In this document: positions 14,593 to 22,358 of the stretch, piece by piece
How the letters are laid out: every line of letters starts with the position of its first letter
How positions within the stretch are numbered: position 1 is the first letter of the stretch
Notes under the pieces: generated by a model
Seen by the model: only the letters and a program-made list of their open reading frames with translations
What the model was told of the DNA's origin: nothing
Database searches by the model: none
Position numbers and translations under genes: made by a program
Assembly (NCBI GenBank): GCA_934757255.1
Contig: CAKVLL010000027.1
Location: 1 to 22,382 of the forward strand
Reading direction: 5' to 3'
Origin: an uncultured Candidatus Melainabacteria bacterium
GTDB taxonomy: Bacteria; Cyanobacteriota; Vampirovibrionia; Gastranaerophilales; Gastranaerophilaceae
DNA length: 22,382 nt

Positions 14593-14928
14593 CTAAGCGT
14601 CTAGTTGTTCACCACATTTTTTGCAAACGCGAACTTTTTTACCGTCCACAGTTGCGTGTTTAATTCTGGTAGGCTTTTCGCAGCTAGGGCATACAACCAT
14701 TACGTTAGATGAATCAAGAGGAGCTTCCTTCTTAATCAATCCGCCTTGGATGCCGTATGCAGGGTTAGCTTTTGTAGCCTTAGTAATCATATTTACACCT
14801 TCTACAACAACTTGTTTTTCTGAAGGCATAGATTTTTTTACGTTACCTGTTTTTCCTTTATCCTTGCCTGCTGTGATGATAACTCTATCACCTGTTTTTA
14901 CATGCAAGCTTTTTTTATTGTCTGTCAT
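14593..14928 (-). CDS. rplX: 50S ribosomal protein L24
   Basis: 111 residues. The N-terminal KOW motif (VKTGDRVIITAGKDKGKTG) is followed by a C-terminal zinc-ribbon-like end with CPSC and CKKC, common in bacterial L24. It is an early assembly protein that binds the 5' end of 23S rRNA. GGAG lies seven bases before the ATG. Confidence 0.97.
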   Translation of the reverse strand: MTDNKKSLHVKTGDRVIITAGKDKGKTGNVKKSMPSEKQVVVEGVNMITKATKANPAYGIQGGLIKKEAPLDSSNVMVVCPSCEKPTRIKHATVDGKKVRVCKKCGEQLDA

Positions 14929-15018
14929 TTCTATTCTCCGTTAAATTTTTGGATTTTATCCTTTTTCGTGAGCGGAAGTCTTTTAACTTCATCACGACCA
15001 TTGTGCCACCATTAACGC

Positions 15019-15387
15019 CTAAATAACTTCAGGAGCTAATGAAACAATCTTCATGAAGTTTTTATCACGAAGTTCTCTAGCTACAGGTCCGAATACACGA
15101 GTACCACGAGGGTTGCCGTCTTTGTTAATGATTACAGCTGCATTTTCGTCAAATCTGATTACAGAACCGTCAGCACGTTTGATATCGTGTTTTGTTCTAA
15201 CGATAACTGCTTTAACAACTTCAGATTTTTTAACTGTCATGTTAGGAGATGCATCCTTAACAGTTGCAACAACAACATCACCAACAGCTGCAAATTTTTT
15301 ATTTGAGCTTCCCATTACACGGATAACTAATAATTCTTTAGCACCTGTATTATCTGCTACTACTAGTCTTGTTTCTTGTTGTATCAT
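15019..15387 (-). CDS. rplN: 50S ribosomal protein L14
   Basis: 122 residues from the ATG at 15387, giving MIQQETRLVVADNTGAKELL, the normal start of the family; AAGGA lies nine bases upstream. An in-frame ATG at 15432 would add 15 unrelated residues and is rejected. The C-terminal GPVARELRDKNFMKIVSLAPE is typical. L14 contacts 23S rRNA and the subunit interface. Confidence 0.98.
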   Translation of the reverse strand: MIQQETRLVVADNTGAKELLVIRVMGSSNKKFAAVGDVVVATVKDASPNMTVKKSEVVKAVIVRTKHDIKRADGSVIRFDENAAVIINKDGNPRGTRVFGPVARELRDKNFMKIVSLAPEVI

Positions 15388-15503
15388 TTTTCCGTTTCCT
15401 TTTTTTGATGTTGGGGTTAATATTAACCCCAACTTACTTAGTTTTTCTCTCTGTCCATGAAGCTTATGCGTTAAACTTCACCCCGAGAGCCTTAATTCAA
15501 TTA

Positions 15504-15749
15504 CTACTTAGCTTTTTCTACGATAGATTCAACAACCCATCTTTTATCGCCTGAAATTGGTCTTGATTCGATAATTCTTACGATATCGCCAACACCACAT
15601 TCATTCTTTTCATCATGAGCTTTGTAGTTTTTGTTGAATTCAATAATTTTCTTATATTTTGGGTGTGGTTCGTAAAACGCAACTCTTACAACTACAGTTT
15701 TGTCCATTTTGTCGCTAACAACTACACCTTGTTTTTCTTTCTTAGGCAT
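15504..15749 (-). CDS. rpsQ: 30S ribosomal protein S17
   Basis: 81 residues. Signature VSDKMDKTVVVRVAFYEPHP, then GDIVRIIESRPISGDKRW. It is an OB-fold 16S rRNA-binding protein of early assembly. It overlaps the end of rpmC by eight bases, suggesting coupled translation. Confidence 0.97.
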   Translation of the reverse strand: MPKKEKQGVVVSDKMDKTVVVRVAFYEPHPKYKKIIEFNKNYKAHDEKNECGVGDIVRIIESRPISGDKRWVVESIVEKAK

Positions 15750-15939
15750 TTGACACCTCTTTTTCTCTAATTACAGTTTTTGCTTGAGCTATTAAACGTT
15801 TTGTTTTTGAAATCTCAGCAGTATTTTCTAATTTATGCATTGATTTTTTGATTCTGCAATCAAGTAATTGTTTTTTAGAATCAACAACAAATTGTTTTAA
15901 CTCATCAACTGTTTTTTCACGCATTTCACTTAATTTCAT
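15742..15939 (-). CDS. rpmC: 50S ribosomal protein L29
   Basis: 65 residues. MKLSEMREKTVDELKQFVVD and a C-terminal helix with KTKRLIAQAKTV fit L29, a two-helix protein beside the exit tunnel near the docking site for nascent-chain factors. Overlaps rpsQ by eight bases; AAGGAAAAT precedes the ATG. Confidence 0.96.
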   Translation of the reverse strand: MKLSEMREKTVDELKQFVVDSKKQLLDCRIKKSMHKLENTAEISKTKRLIAQAKTVIREKEVSNA

Positions 15940-15960
15940 TGTTATATTTTCCTTTAAATA

Positions 15961-16374
15961 TTATACAGATTCCTTTTCGATAACCTTAACTTTAATAGGA
16001 AGTTTTTGTGCTGCCAACTCTAAAGCGTTAATAGCAACTGCTCTATCAAAGTAGTCAAGTTCAAACAAGATTCTGTTTGGTTTTACAACTGATACCCAGT
16101 ATTCTACGTTACCTTTACCTGAACCCATACGAGTTTCAGCAGGTTTTGCAGTAATTGGTTTATCTGGGAATATTTTAATCCAAACGTTACCGCCACGTTT
16201 GATTTCACGAGTCATAGCACGTCTTGCTGCTTCAATCTGACGGCTTGTAATCCAGCCAGGTTCAAGAGCTTTTAATGCATAACGACCAAATTCGAACTGA
16301 GTACCTCTAGTTTCGGTACCTTTCATTCTACCTTTCATCATCTTGCGGTATTTTGTCTTTTTTGGCATTAACAT
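15961..16374 (-). CDS. rplP: 50S ribosomal protein L16
   Basis: 137 residues. Starts MLMPKKTKYRKMMKGRMKG and carries ARRAMTREIKRGGNVWIKIF and RMGSGKGNVEYW. L16 organises the A-site tRNA-binding region. AGGAG lies nine bases before the ATG at 16374; the internal Met two codons on is a less likely start. Confidence 0.98.
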   Translation of the reverse strand: MLMPKKTKYRKMMKGRMKGTETRGTQFEFGRYALKALEPGWITSRQIEAARRAMTREIKRGGNVWIKIFPDKPITAKPAETRMGSGKGNVEYWVSVVKPNRILFELDYFDRAVAINALELAAQKLPIKVKVIEKESV

Positions 16375-16396
16375 TATATTGTTCTCCTGTTATTTA

Positions 16397-17128
16397 CTAT
16401 TTTGTTTCTACAGGTCTGCGTTTTCCACGTCTACCGTTGAAACGTTCGCCTGATGAGTTCTTTGAGTCTTTTGATTTGATGTTCATGTCTGCTTTTTCAC
16501 CAGGCATTAAGTTACCTTTGAAAATCCAAACTTTAACACCAATCTTACCCATGATTGTATCTGCTTCTGTGAAACCATAGTCAACGTCAGCTCTTAGAGT
16601 TTGAAGAGGAATTCTTCCTTCTTTTGCCCATTCGCTTCTTGCAATTTCAGCACCGCCCAAACGACCTGATACCATAATTTTGATACCTTGTGCGCCTGCA
16701 CGCATTGTTCTTTGCATAGCTTGTTTCATTGCACGTCTGAATGCAATACGTTTTTCAAGCTGTTGAGCTACAGATTCAGCTACCAATAAAGCATCAACAT
16801 CAATTCTAGCAACTTCAACCACATTGATGATTACCGGTTTGCCTAAATATTTTGAAACTTCTGCTTTAAGTTCTTCAATACCTTGACCGCCTCTACCAAC
16901 TACGATACCAGGTTTAGCTGTTACAACAGTAATTGTTAAGCTTTGAGATTTTCTATCAATCAAGATATTTGCAACACCTGCTGCATATAATTTCTTTTTA
17001 ACAAATTTTCTAATTTTAGCATCTTCTGCTACGAATCCAGCATAATCTTTAATCTTAGCAAACCATGTGCTTGACCAAGGTCTGATTACACCTACTCTAA
17101 ATCCGGTTGGATGTGTTTTTTGTCCCAT
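16397..17128 (-). CDS. rpsC: 30S ribosomal protein S3
   Basis: 243 residues from the ATG at 17128 (MGQKTHPTGFRVGVIRPWSS), the conserved family start. The longer frame from 17158 would overlap rplV and adds ten unrelated residues. A KH domain (VGRGGQGIEELKAEV) and the C-terminal domain with GAQGIKIMVSGRLGGAEIAR are present, with a basic tail. S3 lies at the mRNA entry tunnel. Confidence 0.98.
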   Translation of the reverse strand: MGQKTHPTGFRVGVIRPWSSTWFAKIKDYAGFVAEDAKIRKFVKKKLYAAGVANILIDRKSQSLTITVVTAKPGIVVGRGGQGIEELKAEVSKYLGKPVIINVVEVARIDVDALLVAESVAQQLEKRIAFRRAMKQAMQRTMRAGAQGIKIMVSGRLGGAEIARSEWAKEGRIPLQTLRADVDYGFTEADTIMGKIGVKVWIFKGNLMPGEKADMNIKSKDSKNSSGERFNGRRGKRRPVETK

Positions 17129-17141
17129 TTCCTTATTTCCT

Positions 17142-17480
17142 CTATTTTGCTGTATCACTTACTTTAATTGTGAGGTGAGATGTACGTTTGAGTCTCTTGT
17201 ATATACGACCTTGCGCTCTTGGTTTACCTCTTTTGTATGTTACGCTTTCATCTGCAAAAATTTCAGAAACTTTTAAAGAATCGGATTTTACGCCTGCTTG
17301 TTCAAAAGCATTTGCAGCAGCTGCTTTTAAGTTTTTTTCTACAACTTTAGCTGCAAAGTATGGCATAAAACGTAACATATCAAGAGCTTCATTAACTGAC
17401 TTACCTCTAACTTCGTTGATTACTCTACGAAGTTTTCTAGCTGTCATTTTTATGTTTGTTTGTCTTGCTTTAGCTTCCAT
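17142..17480 (-). CDS. rplV: 50S ribosomal protein L22
   Basis: 112 residues. MTARKLRRVINEVRGKSV is near the N-terminus and GRIYKRLKRTSHLTIKV at the C-terminus; the loop between them reaches into the exit tunnel. Stop codon 13 bases before the rpsC start. Confidence 0.98.
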   Translation of the reverse strand: MEAKARQTNIKMTARKLRRVINEVRGKSVNEALDMLRFMPYFAAKVVEKNLKAAAANAFEQAGVKSDSLKVSEIFADESVTYKRGKPRAQGRIYKRLKRTSHLTIKVSDTAK

Positions 17481-17527
17481 TTTTATTTTCCTTATTTCTT
17501 TTTAATTAATTCTTAATCAAAAACCGA

Positions 17528-17806
17528 CTATTTACGTTTAGCTGTCTTATCTGCAGCGTGACCTCTGTATAGTCTTGTCGGTGCGAATTCGCCCAGTTTA
17601 TGTCCAATCATTTGTTCTGTAACATATACCGGAACATGTGTTTTACCGTTGTGAACGGCAATTGTGTGTCCCAACATATCAGGAATAATCATGGATGCTC
17701 TTGACCAAGTCTTAACAACTTTCTTTTCTGAATTTTCATTCATTTTGTTAATTTTCTTTTGAAGAGCTTCTTCTACATATGGGCCCTTTTTTAATGAACG
17801 TGCCAT
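17528..17806 (-). CDS. rpsS: 30S ribosomal protein S19
   Basis: 92 residues. MARSLKKGPYVEEALQKKI and the C-terminal GHKLGEFAPTRLYRGHAADK are diagnostic. S19 sits in the small-subunit head near the A-site finger. AAAGGAG precedes the ATG. Confidence 0.98.
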   Translation of the reverse strand: MARSLKKGPYVEEALQKKINKMNENSEKKVVKTWSRASMIIPDMLGHTIAVHNGKTHVPVYVTEQMIGHKLGEFAPTRLYRGHAADKTAKRK

Positions 17807-17904
17807 TAATTTCTCCTTTGTATATTTGTATTAATGTTTGTAAAAATTATTTTTGCTAATGGGTAAAGATTATGTTACATAACTTTACCCTAAGCAAAGT
17901 TTAA

Positions 17905-18732
17905 TTATTTTTTACGTCTTCTAACGATTAACTTATCAGACGCTTTACCTTTCTTTCTTGTCTTATAGCCAAGAGCAGGTTTACCCCAAGGTGTTTTAGG
18001 GTGTCCGCCAGGACCTGTTTTACCTTCACCACCACCGTGAGGGTGATCACAAGGGTTCATTGTTACACCACGTACTGTAGGTCTGATACCCATATATCTT
18101 TTTCTTCCGGCTTTACCGATTGATAAGTTTTTGAATTCTGCATTGCCTAAAGTACCAACTGTTGCCATGCATTCTTTTCTTACCATTCTCATTTCGCCTG
18201 AAGGTAATTTGATTGTTACGTAATTGCCTTCTTTAGCCATAACTTGTGCAAAGTTACCTGCTGAACGAACCATTTTACCGCCTCTACCCGGAGTAAGTTC
18301 AATATTGTGAACAATAGTACCAAGTGGAATCAATTCTAATGGTAAAGCATTACCTGTTTGAATTGCAGCTTCTGGTCCGCTAACGATTACATCACCAACA
18401 TTCAAACCTTCTGGAGTTAAGATATATCTCTTTTCACCATCAGCATAGAACACTAATGAAATTCTTACGTTTCTGTTTGGATCGTATTCAACAGTCTTAA
18501 CTGTTGCAGGAACACCGAATTTTTCTCTTTTGAAGTCGATGATACGGTAAGCTTGTTTTACACCGCCACCTTTATGACGACAAGTTATTCTACCAGTATT
18601 GTTTCTACCGGCAGTTTTCGCAATTTTCTTCAATAAAGATTTTTCAGGAGTTGATGTAGTGATTTCTTGATAATCACTCTTTGTCATACCTCTTTGTCCC
18701 GGAGATGTCGGATTAATTTTACGAATTGCCAT
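17905..18732 (-). CDS. rplB: 50S ribosomal protein L2
   Basis: 275 residues. RHKGGGVKQAYRIIDF and the C-terminal NPCDHPHGGGEGKTGPGG carry the conserved residues near the peptidyl transferase centre, including the invariant His region. AGGAG lies upstream of the ATG. The 143-base spacer to rplW is unusually long and carries a palindromic repeat (18775-18864). Confidence 0.99.
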   Translation of the reverse strand: MAIRKINPTSPGQRGMTKSDYQEITTSTPEKSLLKKIAKTAGRNNTGRITCRHKGGGVKQAYRIIDFKREKFGVPATVKTVEYDPNRNVRISLVFYADGEKRYILTPEGLNVGDVIVSGPEAAIQTGNALPLELIPLGTIVHNIELTPGRGGKMVRSAGNFAQVMAKEGNYVTIKLPSGEMRMVRKECMATVGTLGNAEFKNLSIGKAGRKRYMGIRPTVRGVTMNPCDHPHGGGEGKTGPGGHPKTPWGKPALGYKTRKKGKASDKLIVRRRKK

Positions 18733-18774
18733 TTTATTTTCTCCTATAATTATCTTTTTGGCTACTGTAATATT

Positions 18775-18864
18775 TGAGGGTTACCCCTCGGGGTGAACCC
18801 CCACCCGAATTTCTAAGTTTCGTTAAACTCAACTTGAAATTCTACCCTCCCCCTTGGAGAGGGA
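18775..18864 (-). repeat. Dispersed palindromic repeat, copy 2, within the ribosomal operon
   Basis: Reverse-oriented relative of 13085-13176, sharing the segment AGAATTTCAAGTTGAG ... CGAAACTTAGAAATTCGGGT when read on the minus strand. It fills most of the rplW-rplB spacer. Confidence 0.88.
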
Positions 18865-18875
18865 ACTTACAGCTA

Positions 18876-19178
18876 CTAAATAGCTGTCAATTCTTCGATT
18901 GGATCACCTTCGATAGTAACGATTGCTTTTTTAGAAGAATCTGTTCTACCAAATTTTAAACCCATTCTTTTTTCGTGTGATGGCATATAAACTGTTCTAA
19001 CTTTCTTAACTTTTCTACCTGGGAAAGCTAATTCTACAGCTTGTGCGATTTCAACTTTTGTTGCGTTCATATTAACTTCAAAAGTGTATTGACCTTGAGC
19101 TGTTGCCATCATTGATTTTTCAGTAATAATCGGTCTTTTGATTACATCATATAATTTTTCAATATTCTTGTTAGTCAT
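18876..19178 (-). CDS. rplW: 50S ribosomal protein L23
   Basis: 100 residues. YDVIKRPIITEKSM at the N-terminus and KVKKVRTVYMPSHEKRMG in the rRNA-binding half. L23 is at the exit tunnel and is the docking point for trigger factor and SRP. The ATG overlaps the rplD stop (TAATG). Confidence 0.97.
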   Translation of the reverse strand: MTNKNIEKLYDVIKRPIITEKSMMATAQGQYTFEVNMNATKVEIAQAVELAFPGRKVKKVRTVYMPSHEKRMGLKFGRTDSSKKAIVTIEGDPIEELTAI

Positions 19179-19804
19179 TATTGCAACCTTTCTGTAACTT
19201 CATTTACAGCTTTTTCAGTCATTACAACGAAATCAGCTTCTAATAGGTCTTTTACGTTTAAGTTTGATGGTAATAATAATTTAACTGATGGAATATTACC
19301 TGCTGCCAAACCTAAGAATTTATTTTCTTCTGCATTTGTATCAGCGATAACCAAAATTTTACCAGTTAAGTTCAATGATTTGATGATACCAGCCATCAAC
19401 TTAGTTTTTGGTTCAGAAATAGCTGAGAAATCTTTTACAACTACTAATTGTTCTTCTCTAGCAGAAAGTGCAGATTTAAGAGCCAATTTTCTAGCCTTTT
19501 GTGGCATGTTAATTTCATAGCTTCTTGGTTTTGGTCCAAAGATTACACCACCACCTGCAAATAAAGGTGATCTTAAAGAACCTGCTCTAGCACGGCCGGT
19601 ACCTTTTTGTTTCCAAGGTTTCTTACCGCCACCAGAAACTTCTGCTCTAGTCTTAGCTGATGCAGAACCTTGTCTTGCATTGTTTAATTGTCTTCTAAGT
19701 GCCAAATGCATTACGTGCAAGTTTGGTTCAACGCCGAAAACTGCTTCGTTTAAAGCGATTTCACCTAACTTTTCGCCATTTGTATTCAATAATTGTTTTG
19801 ACAT
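19178..19804 (-). CDS. rplD: 50S ribosomal protein L4
   Basis: 208 residues. The exit-tunnel loop shows GGGKKPWKQKGTGRARAG and SPLFAGGGVIFGPKPR. In E. coli L4 also represses its own operon; whether this holds here is unknown. A 229-base spacer separates it from rplC. Confidence 0.98.
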   Translation of the reverse strand: MSKQLLNTNGEKLGEIALNEAVFGVEPNLHVMHLALRRQLNNARQGSASAKTRAEVSGGGKKPWKQKGTGRARAGSLRSPLFAGGGVIFGPKPRSYEINMPQKARKLALKSALSAREEQLVVVKDFSAISEPKTKLMAGIIKSLNLTGKILVIADTNAEENKFLGLAAGNIPSVKLLLPSNLNVKDLLEADFVVMTEKAVNEVTERLQ

Positions 19805-20033
19805 TTTATTTTTCCTTTTGCTTTCCGTCTACCCCTTGCCGTTTGGCTTTATATGGCAGAAGCGGGTTGTTTGTTTACTTTTCTTGTTTGAGGTTATTTC
19901 CTCTTTTGATTACGAATTATTGCTTCATGCTCCGCAGTCACTCATTTTGTTTCGCTTACGCAAAACTTACATTCGTTTTGCTTCGCACTACTTCGAGTTA
20001 GGCACTTCGTGCCGTCACTCTACGCAAAATTCG
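19805..20033. other. Expanded rplC-rplD spacer with palindromes
   Basis: 229 bases, long for this operon. It holds short inverted repeats such as GGCACTTCGTGCC and paired GCTTACGCAAAAC/GTTTTGC boxes around 19950-20030. No credible coding frame fits, and plus-strand ORFs here look like chance. AAAGGA for rplD lies at the end. Confidence 0.55.
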
Positions 20034-20672
20034 TTAGTTCCATTTAGTTCTTGTTGGAACGATTGTTACCAATCTGCCTTCACAACCTGGAACTGAACCT
20101 TTTACTAATACTAAACCATTTTCAGCATCAACTTTAACAAGTTTAAGTTTAGTAATTGTAACTCTTTCATTACCCATGTTACCAGCCATTCTTTTACCTT
20201 TGATAACACGGCTAGGAGTTGTACCTGCACCGATAGAACCCGGTTCTCTGTGGTTTTTAGAACCGTGAGCCATAGGACCTCTGCCAAAGTTCCATCTTTT
20301 AACAGTACCTTGGAAACCTTTACCGATTGAAGTACCAGTTACGTCAACTTTTTGAACATCTGCTAAAGCTGCGGCTAAGTCGATTTCTTGACCAACTTTA
20401 AAGTCTGCCGGATTTTCAACTCTGAATTCTTGCAAATGTCTATAGTTGTTTAAACCATTTTTCTTGAAGTGACCAATTTCAGCTTTTGTTAAGTGTTTTT
20501 CTTTAGCTGCAATTGTACCAACTTGTATAGCATTGTAACCGTCCGTTTCAACAGTCTTAACTTGAGTAACTACTGTTGAATCAACTTTGATTACTGTAAC
20601 AGGAACTGCCAAACCTTCTGAATCAAAGATTTGAGTCATTCCAACTTTTTTACCTATTACACCTAGTGTCAT
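20034..20672 (-). CDS. rplC: 50S ribosomal protein L3
   Basis: 212 residues. Begins MTLGVIGKKVGMTQIFDSEG; FGRGPMAHGSKNHREPGSIG and GTTPSRVIKGKRMAGNMG are the conserved central loop reaching toward the peptidyl transferase centre. L3 is an assembly initiator. GGAAG lies upstream of the ATG. Confidence 0.99.
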   Translation of the reverse strand: MTLGVIGKKVGMTQIFDSEGLAVPVTVIKVDSTVVTQVKTVETDGYNAIQVGTIAAKEKHLTKAEIGHFKKNGLNNYRHLQEFRVENPADFKVGQEIDLAAALADVQKVDVTGTSIGKGFQGTVKRWNFGRGPMAHGSKNHREPGSIGAGTTPSRVIKGKRMAGNMGNERVTITKLKLVKVDAENGLVLVKGSVPGCEGRLVTIVPTRTKWN

Positions 20673-20945
20673 TGTGTCTTCCTTTCCGACATATATACTT
20701 GCGCATTCCTGCCTTGTACAAATATGCCTTTCATCTTGCGAGCGCTACTGCCTTACTCTTTACCTAAAATGGGAATCGTCATTTTGAAAGTCATCCCTCA
20801 AGGGTTTTCACCTTCCGTCTTACCTGACGTCGTAGTTCACATTATATGCATAATGCTTATTAAGTTTTCAATTTTGGCTTTTGGTTCAGGAATCACCCTT
20901 CACCCTAACCCTCTCCCACATAGGGACGAGGGAATGAAGTTTTAA
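20673..20945. other. Expanded rpsJ-rplC spacer
   Basis: 273 bases between the two genes. Apart from the repeat at 20894-20934 I see no gene. It also holds GTCATCCCTCAAGGG-type GC-rich text that suggests further decayed repeat sequence. Confidence 0.55.
20894..20934 (+). repeat. Palindromic repeat in the rpsJ-rplC spacer
   Basis: CACCCTTCACCCTAACCCTC, TCCCACATAGGGACGAGGGA: almost the same sequence as 4064-4102 inside the calpain-like gene. The complementary CCCTCTCCC and GGGACGAGGG parts form a hairpin. Confidence 0.9.
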
Positions 20946-21263
20946 TTATAATTTAACTTCAATATCTACGCCTGCTGGTAAGTCTAATCTACTCAATTCT
21001 TCAGTTGTTTGTTGAGTAGGTTCGTAAATATCGATAATGCGTTTGTGCGTACGAATTTCGAAGTGTTCTCTTGACTTCTTGTCTACGTGTGGTGAACGCA
21101 ATACACAATAGATACGTCTTTTTGTAGGTAAAGGAATAGGACCTGCTACTTTAGCGTCTGTTCTTTTTGCTGTTTCTACGATTTTTTCAGCTGATACGTC
21201 AACTAATTTATGTTCGTAAGATCTTAAACAAACTCTAATTCTTTGTCTTTTAGCTGTTGTCAT
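20946..21263 (-). CDS. rpsJ: 30S ribosomal protein S10
   Basis: 105 residues. RIRVCLRSYEHKLVD, GPIPLPTKRRIYCVLRSPHV and FEIRTHKRIIDIYEPT are the family blocks. It works in the small-subunit head and, in many bacteria, with NusB in antitermination. First gene of the operon; AAAGGA before the ATG. Confidence 0.98.
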   Translation of the reverse strand: MTTAKRQRIRVCLRSYEHKLVDVSAEKIVETAKRTDAKVAGPIPLPTKRRIYCVLRSPHVDKKSREHFEIRTHKRIIDIYEPTQQTTEELSRLDLPAGVDIEVKL

Positions 21264-21310
21264 TTTTCATTCCTTTATTTTATGTCTTTTACACAAATAA
21301 TCCTCAAAAT

Positions 21311-21361
21311 GCAGTCAAATCGATGACTACAAAGAGATTATGCTATTCTTTCGACTATAGC
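21311..21361 (-). promoter_or_regulatory. S10 operon leader with two hairpins
   Basis: Within the predicted leader, GCTAT ... ATAGC (21342-21361) and GTAGTCA ... TGACTGC (21311-21330, one G-U) form two stems on the minus strand. S10 leaders are often targets of autoregulation, but these do not match a known L4-binding motif that I recognise. Confidence 0.4.
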
Positions 21362-21367
21362 ATATTA

Positions 21368-21396
21368 ATCGTAAAACAAACAAAAATCAGTGTCAA
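21368..21396 (-). promoter_or_regulatory. Sigma-70-type promoter of the S10 operon
   Basis: TTGACA (21396-21391), a 17-base spacer and TACGAT (21373-21368). It leaves a leader of about 100 bases before rpsJ. Confidence 0.7.
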
Positions 21397-21517
21397 CAAA
21401 GGCTTGAGATTTGCTTTAAGATTTTACAAAAATTTACAATTTTATTCAAAAATAATAGAATCTTTTAACAATTTGACAATAACAAATTAGAAATTTTACA
21501 AAAAGTAACAGAGCATG

Positions 21518-21547
21518 TTTACAAGAATGTTATTTTGAGTATACAAT
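21518..21547 (+). promoter_or_regulatory. Sigma-70-type promoter of the 214-residue gene
   Basis: TTTACA (21518-21523) and TACAAT (21542-21547) with an 18-base spacer, or TATACA (21540-21545) with 16. Confidence 0.5.
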
Positions 21548-21569
21548 TATAAGAGGAGGCTTTATAAAT

Positions 21570-22214
21570 TTGAGTAAAGGCTACGAAAATTTTAATAATT
21601 CAGAAACTTCATTCAGAAAATCCACACTTATCCAAGAACGTATAGGGTTAGTTTCTACTCACATGTACAAACAATTCTTGGATTATCAGCATGCAACTTT
21701 AAACACGGCAGAAATTTTTGTCGAAATGATTGACAACTTAAAAGCTATAACGGATTCTCTGAAACAATCTTTTGCTGCAAGAGGAATTACAACAGAAAAC
21801 ATTTACATAGAATATGATAAAGACAAGACAGTCGTAATTATCAACATTCTTTGGCATACAATAAGTCTTACAACAAGATGTAATTATGAGCCTCAAGCGT
21901 TATTCAGAGAAAGCGCACCACCAATGTTTTCTGGGCGTATTATGGCTATTAACGGAAATTATAATGAATTGATGGAAGGAATAACTTCTAGAAACCAAAT
22001 GATGGAAGTCCTTTTGGATAAAGAAGTTGCATCATTATTTGTTCCGGCTGACAAAACACAAAATTCAATTTTTAAAATAAGACATTTATCAAACAGGGAA
22101 TTTTTCTTGAACAACACCGACTCTTCTAGAGAATTCGTCTTAAAAGTTGTTGAAACTATTTGTGGTGGAGGTTTGTACCACGAAGAAGGTTCAAGAAAAA
22201 GTTTTAACATATAA
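21570..22214 (+). CDS. Conserved-looking protein of unknown function, 214 residues
   Basis: It starts at a TTG (21570) with a strong AGGAGG ten bases upstream; no ATG fits better. The N-terminal third is helical (STHMYKQFLDYQHATLNTAE, LKAITDSLKQSFAARG). The middle is beta-rich (IYIEYDKDKTVVIINILWHT). The C-terminus has FKIRHLSNREFFLNNTDSS and ends near a glycine triplet. No signal peptide or transmembrane segment. I recognise no family. It is divergent from the S10 operon, with its own sigma-70-type promoter, so it is probably expressed in growth. A phage or secretion-chaperone origin is possible but unsupported. Confidence 0.75.
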   Translation: MSKGYENFNNSETSFRKSTLIQERIGLVSTHMYKQFLDYQHATLNTAEIFVEMIDNLKAITDSLKQSFAARGITTENIYIEYDKDKTVVIINILWHTISLTTRCNYEPQALFRESAPPMFSGRIMAINGNYNELMEGITSRNQMMEVLLDKEVASLFVPADKTQNSIFKIRHLSNREFFLNNTDSSREFVLKVVETICGGGLYHEEGSRKSFNI

Positions 22215-22290
22215 TTTATACGCATTTAAACAAAATTTCACTCGAAACATTACGAAATGTAACAATTTTGTAAAAACAGGCGTTAGAAAT

Positions 22291-22318
22291 TAAAGTTTTT
22301 GCCTGAATGTGCCGTAAA
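22291..22318 (+). promoter_or_regulatory. Sigma-28-type promoter of the right-edge gene
   Basis: TAAAGTTT (22291-22298), a 12-base spacer and GCCGTAAA (22311-22318). A TGTAACAATTT motif is at 22258-22268. The leader continues CCATGTAAAAGGGA. Confidence 0.65.
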
Positions 22319-22358
22319 CCATGTAAAAGGGACTTAAACAAAAGGGTACGGCAACATT

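Noticed and set aside
14621..15554. Plus-strand ORFs opposite rplX, rplN and rpsQ
   Set aside because: They are antisense shadows of conserved ribosomal genes, without ribosome-binding sites or recognisable products.
17129..17158. Upstream start of rpsC
   Set aside because: The conserved S3 N-terminus is MGQKTHP at 17128 with its own ribosome-binding site.
19680..20096. Plus-strand ORFs in the rplC-rplD spacer
   Set aside because: They consist of repeat-derived sequence and antisense ribosomal gene ends, with no start signal.
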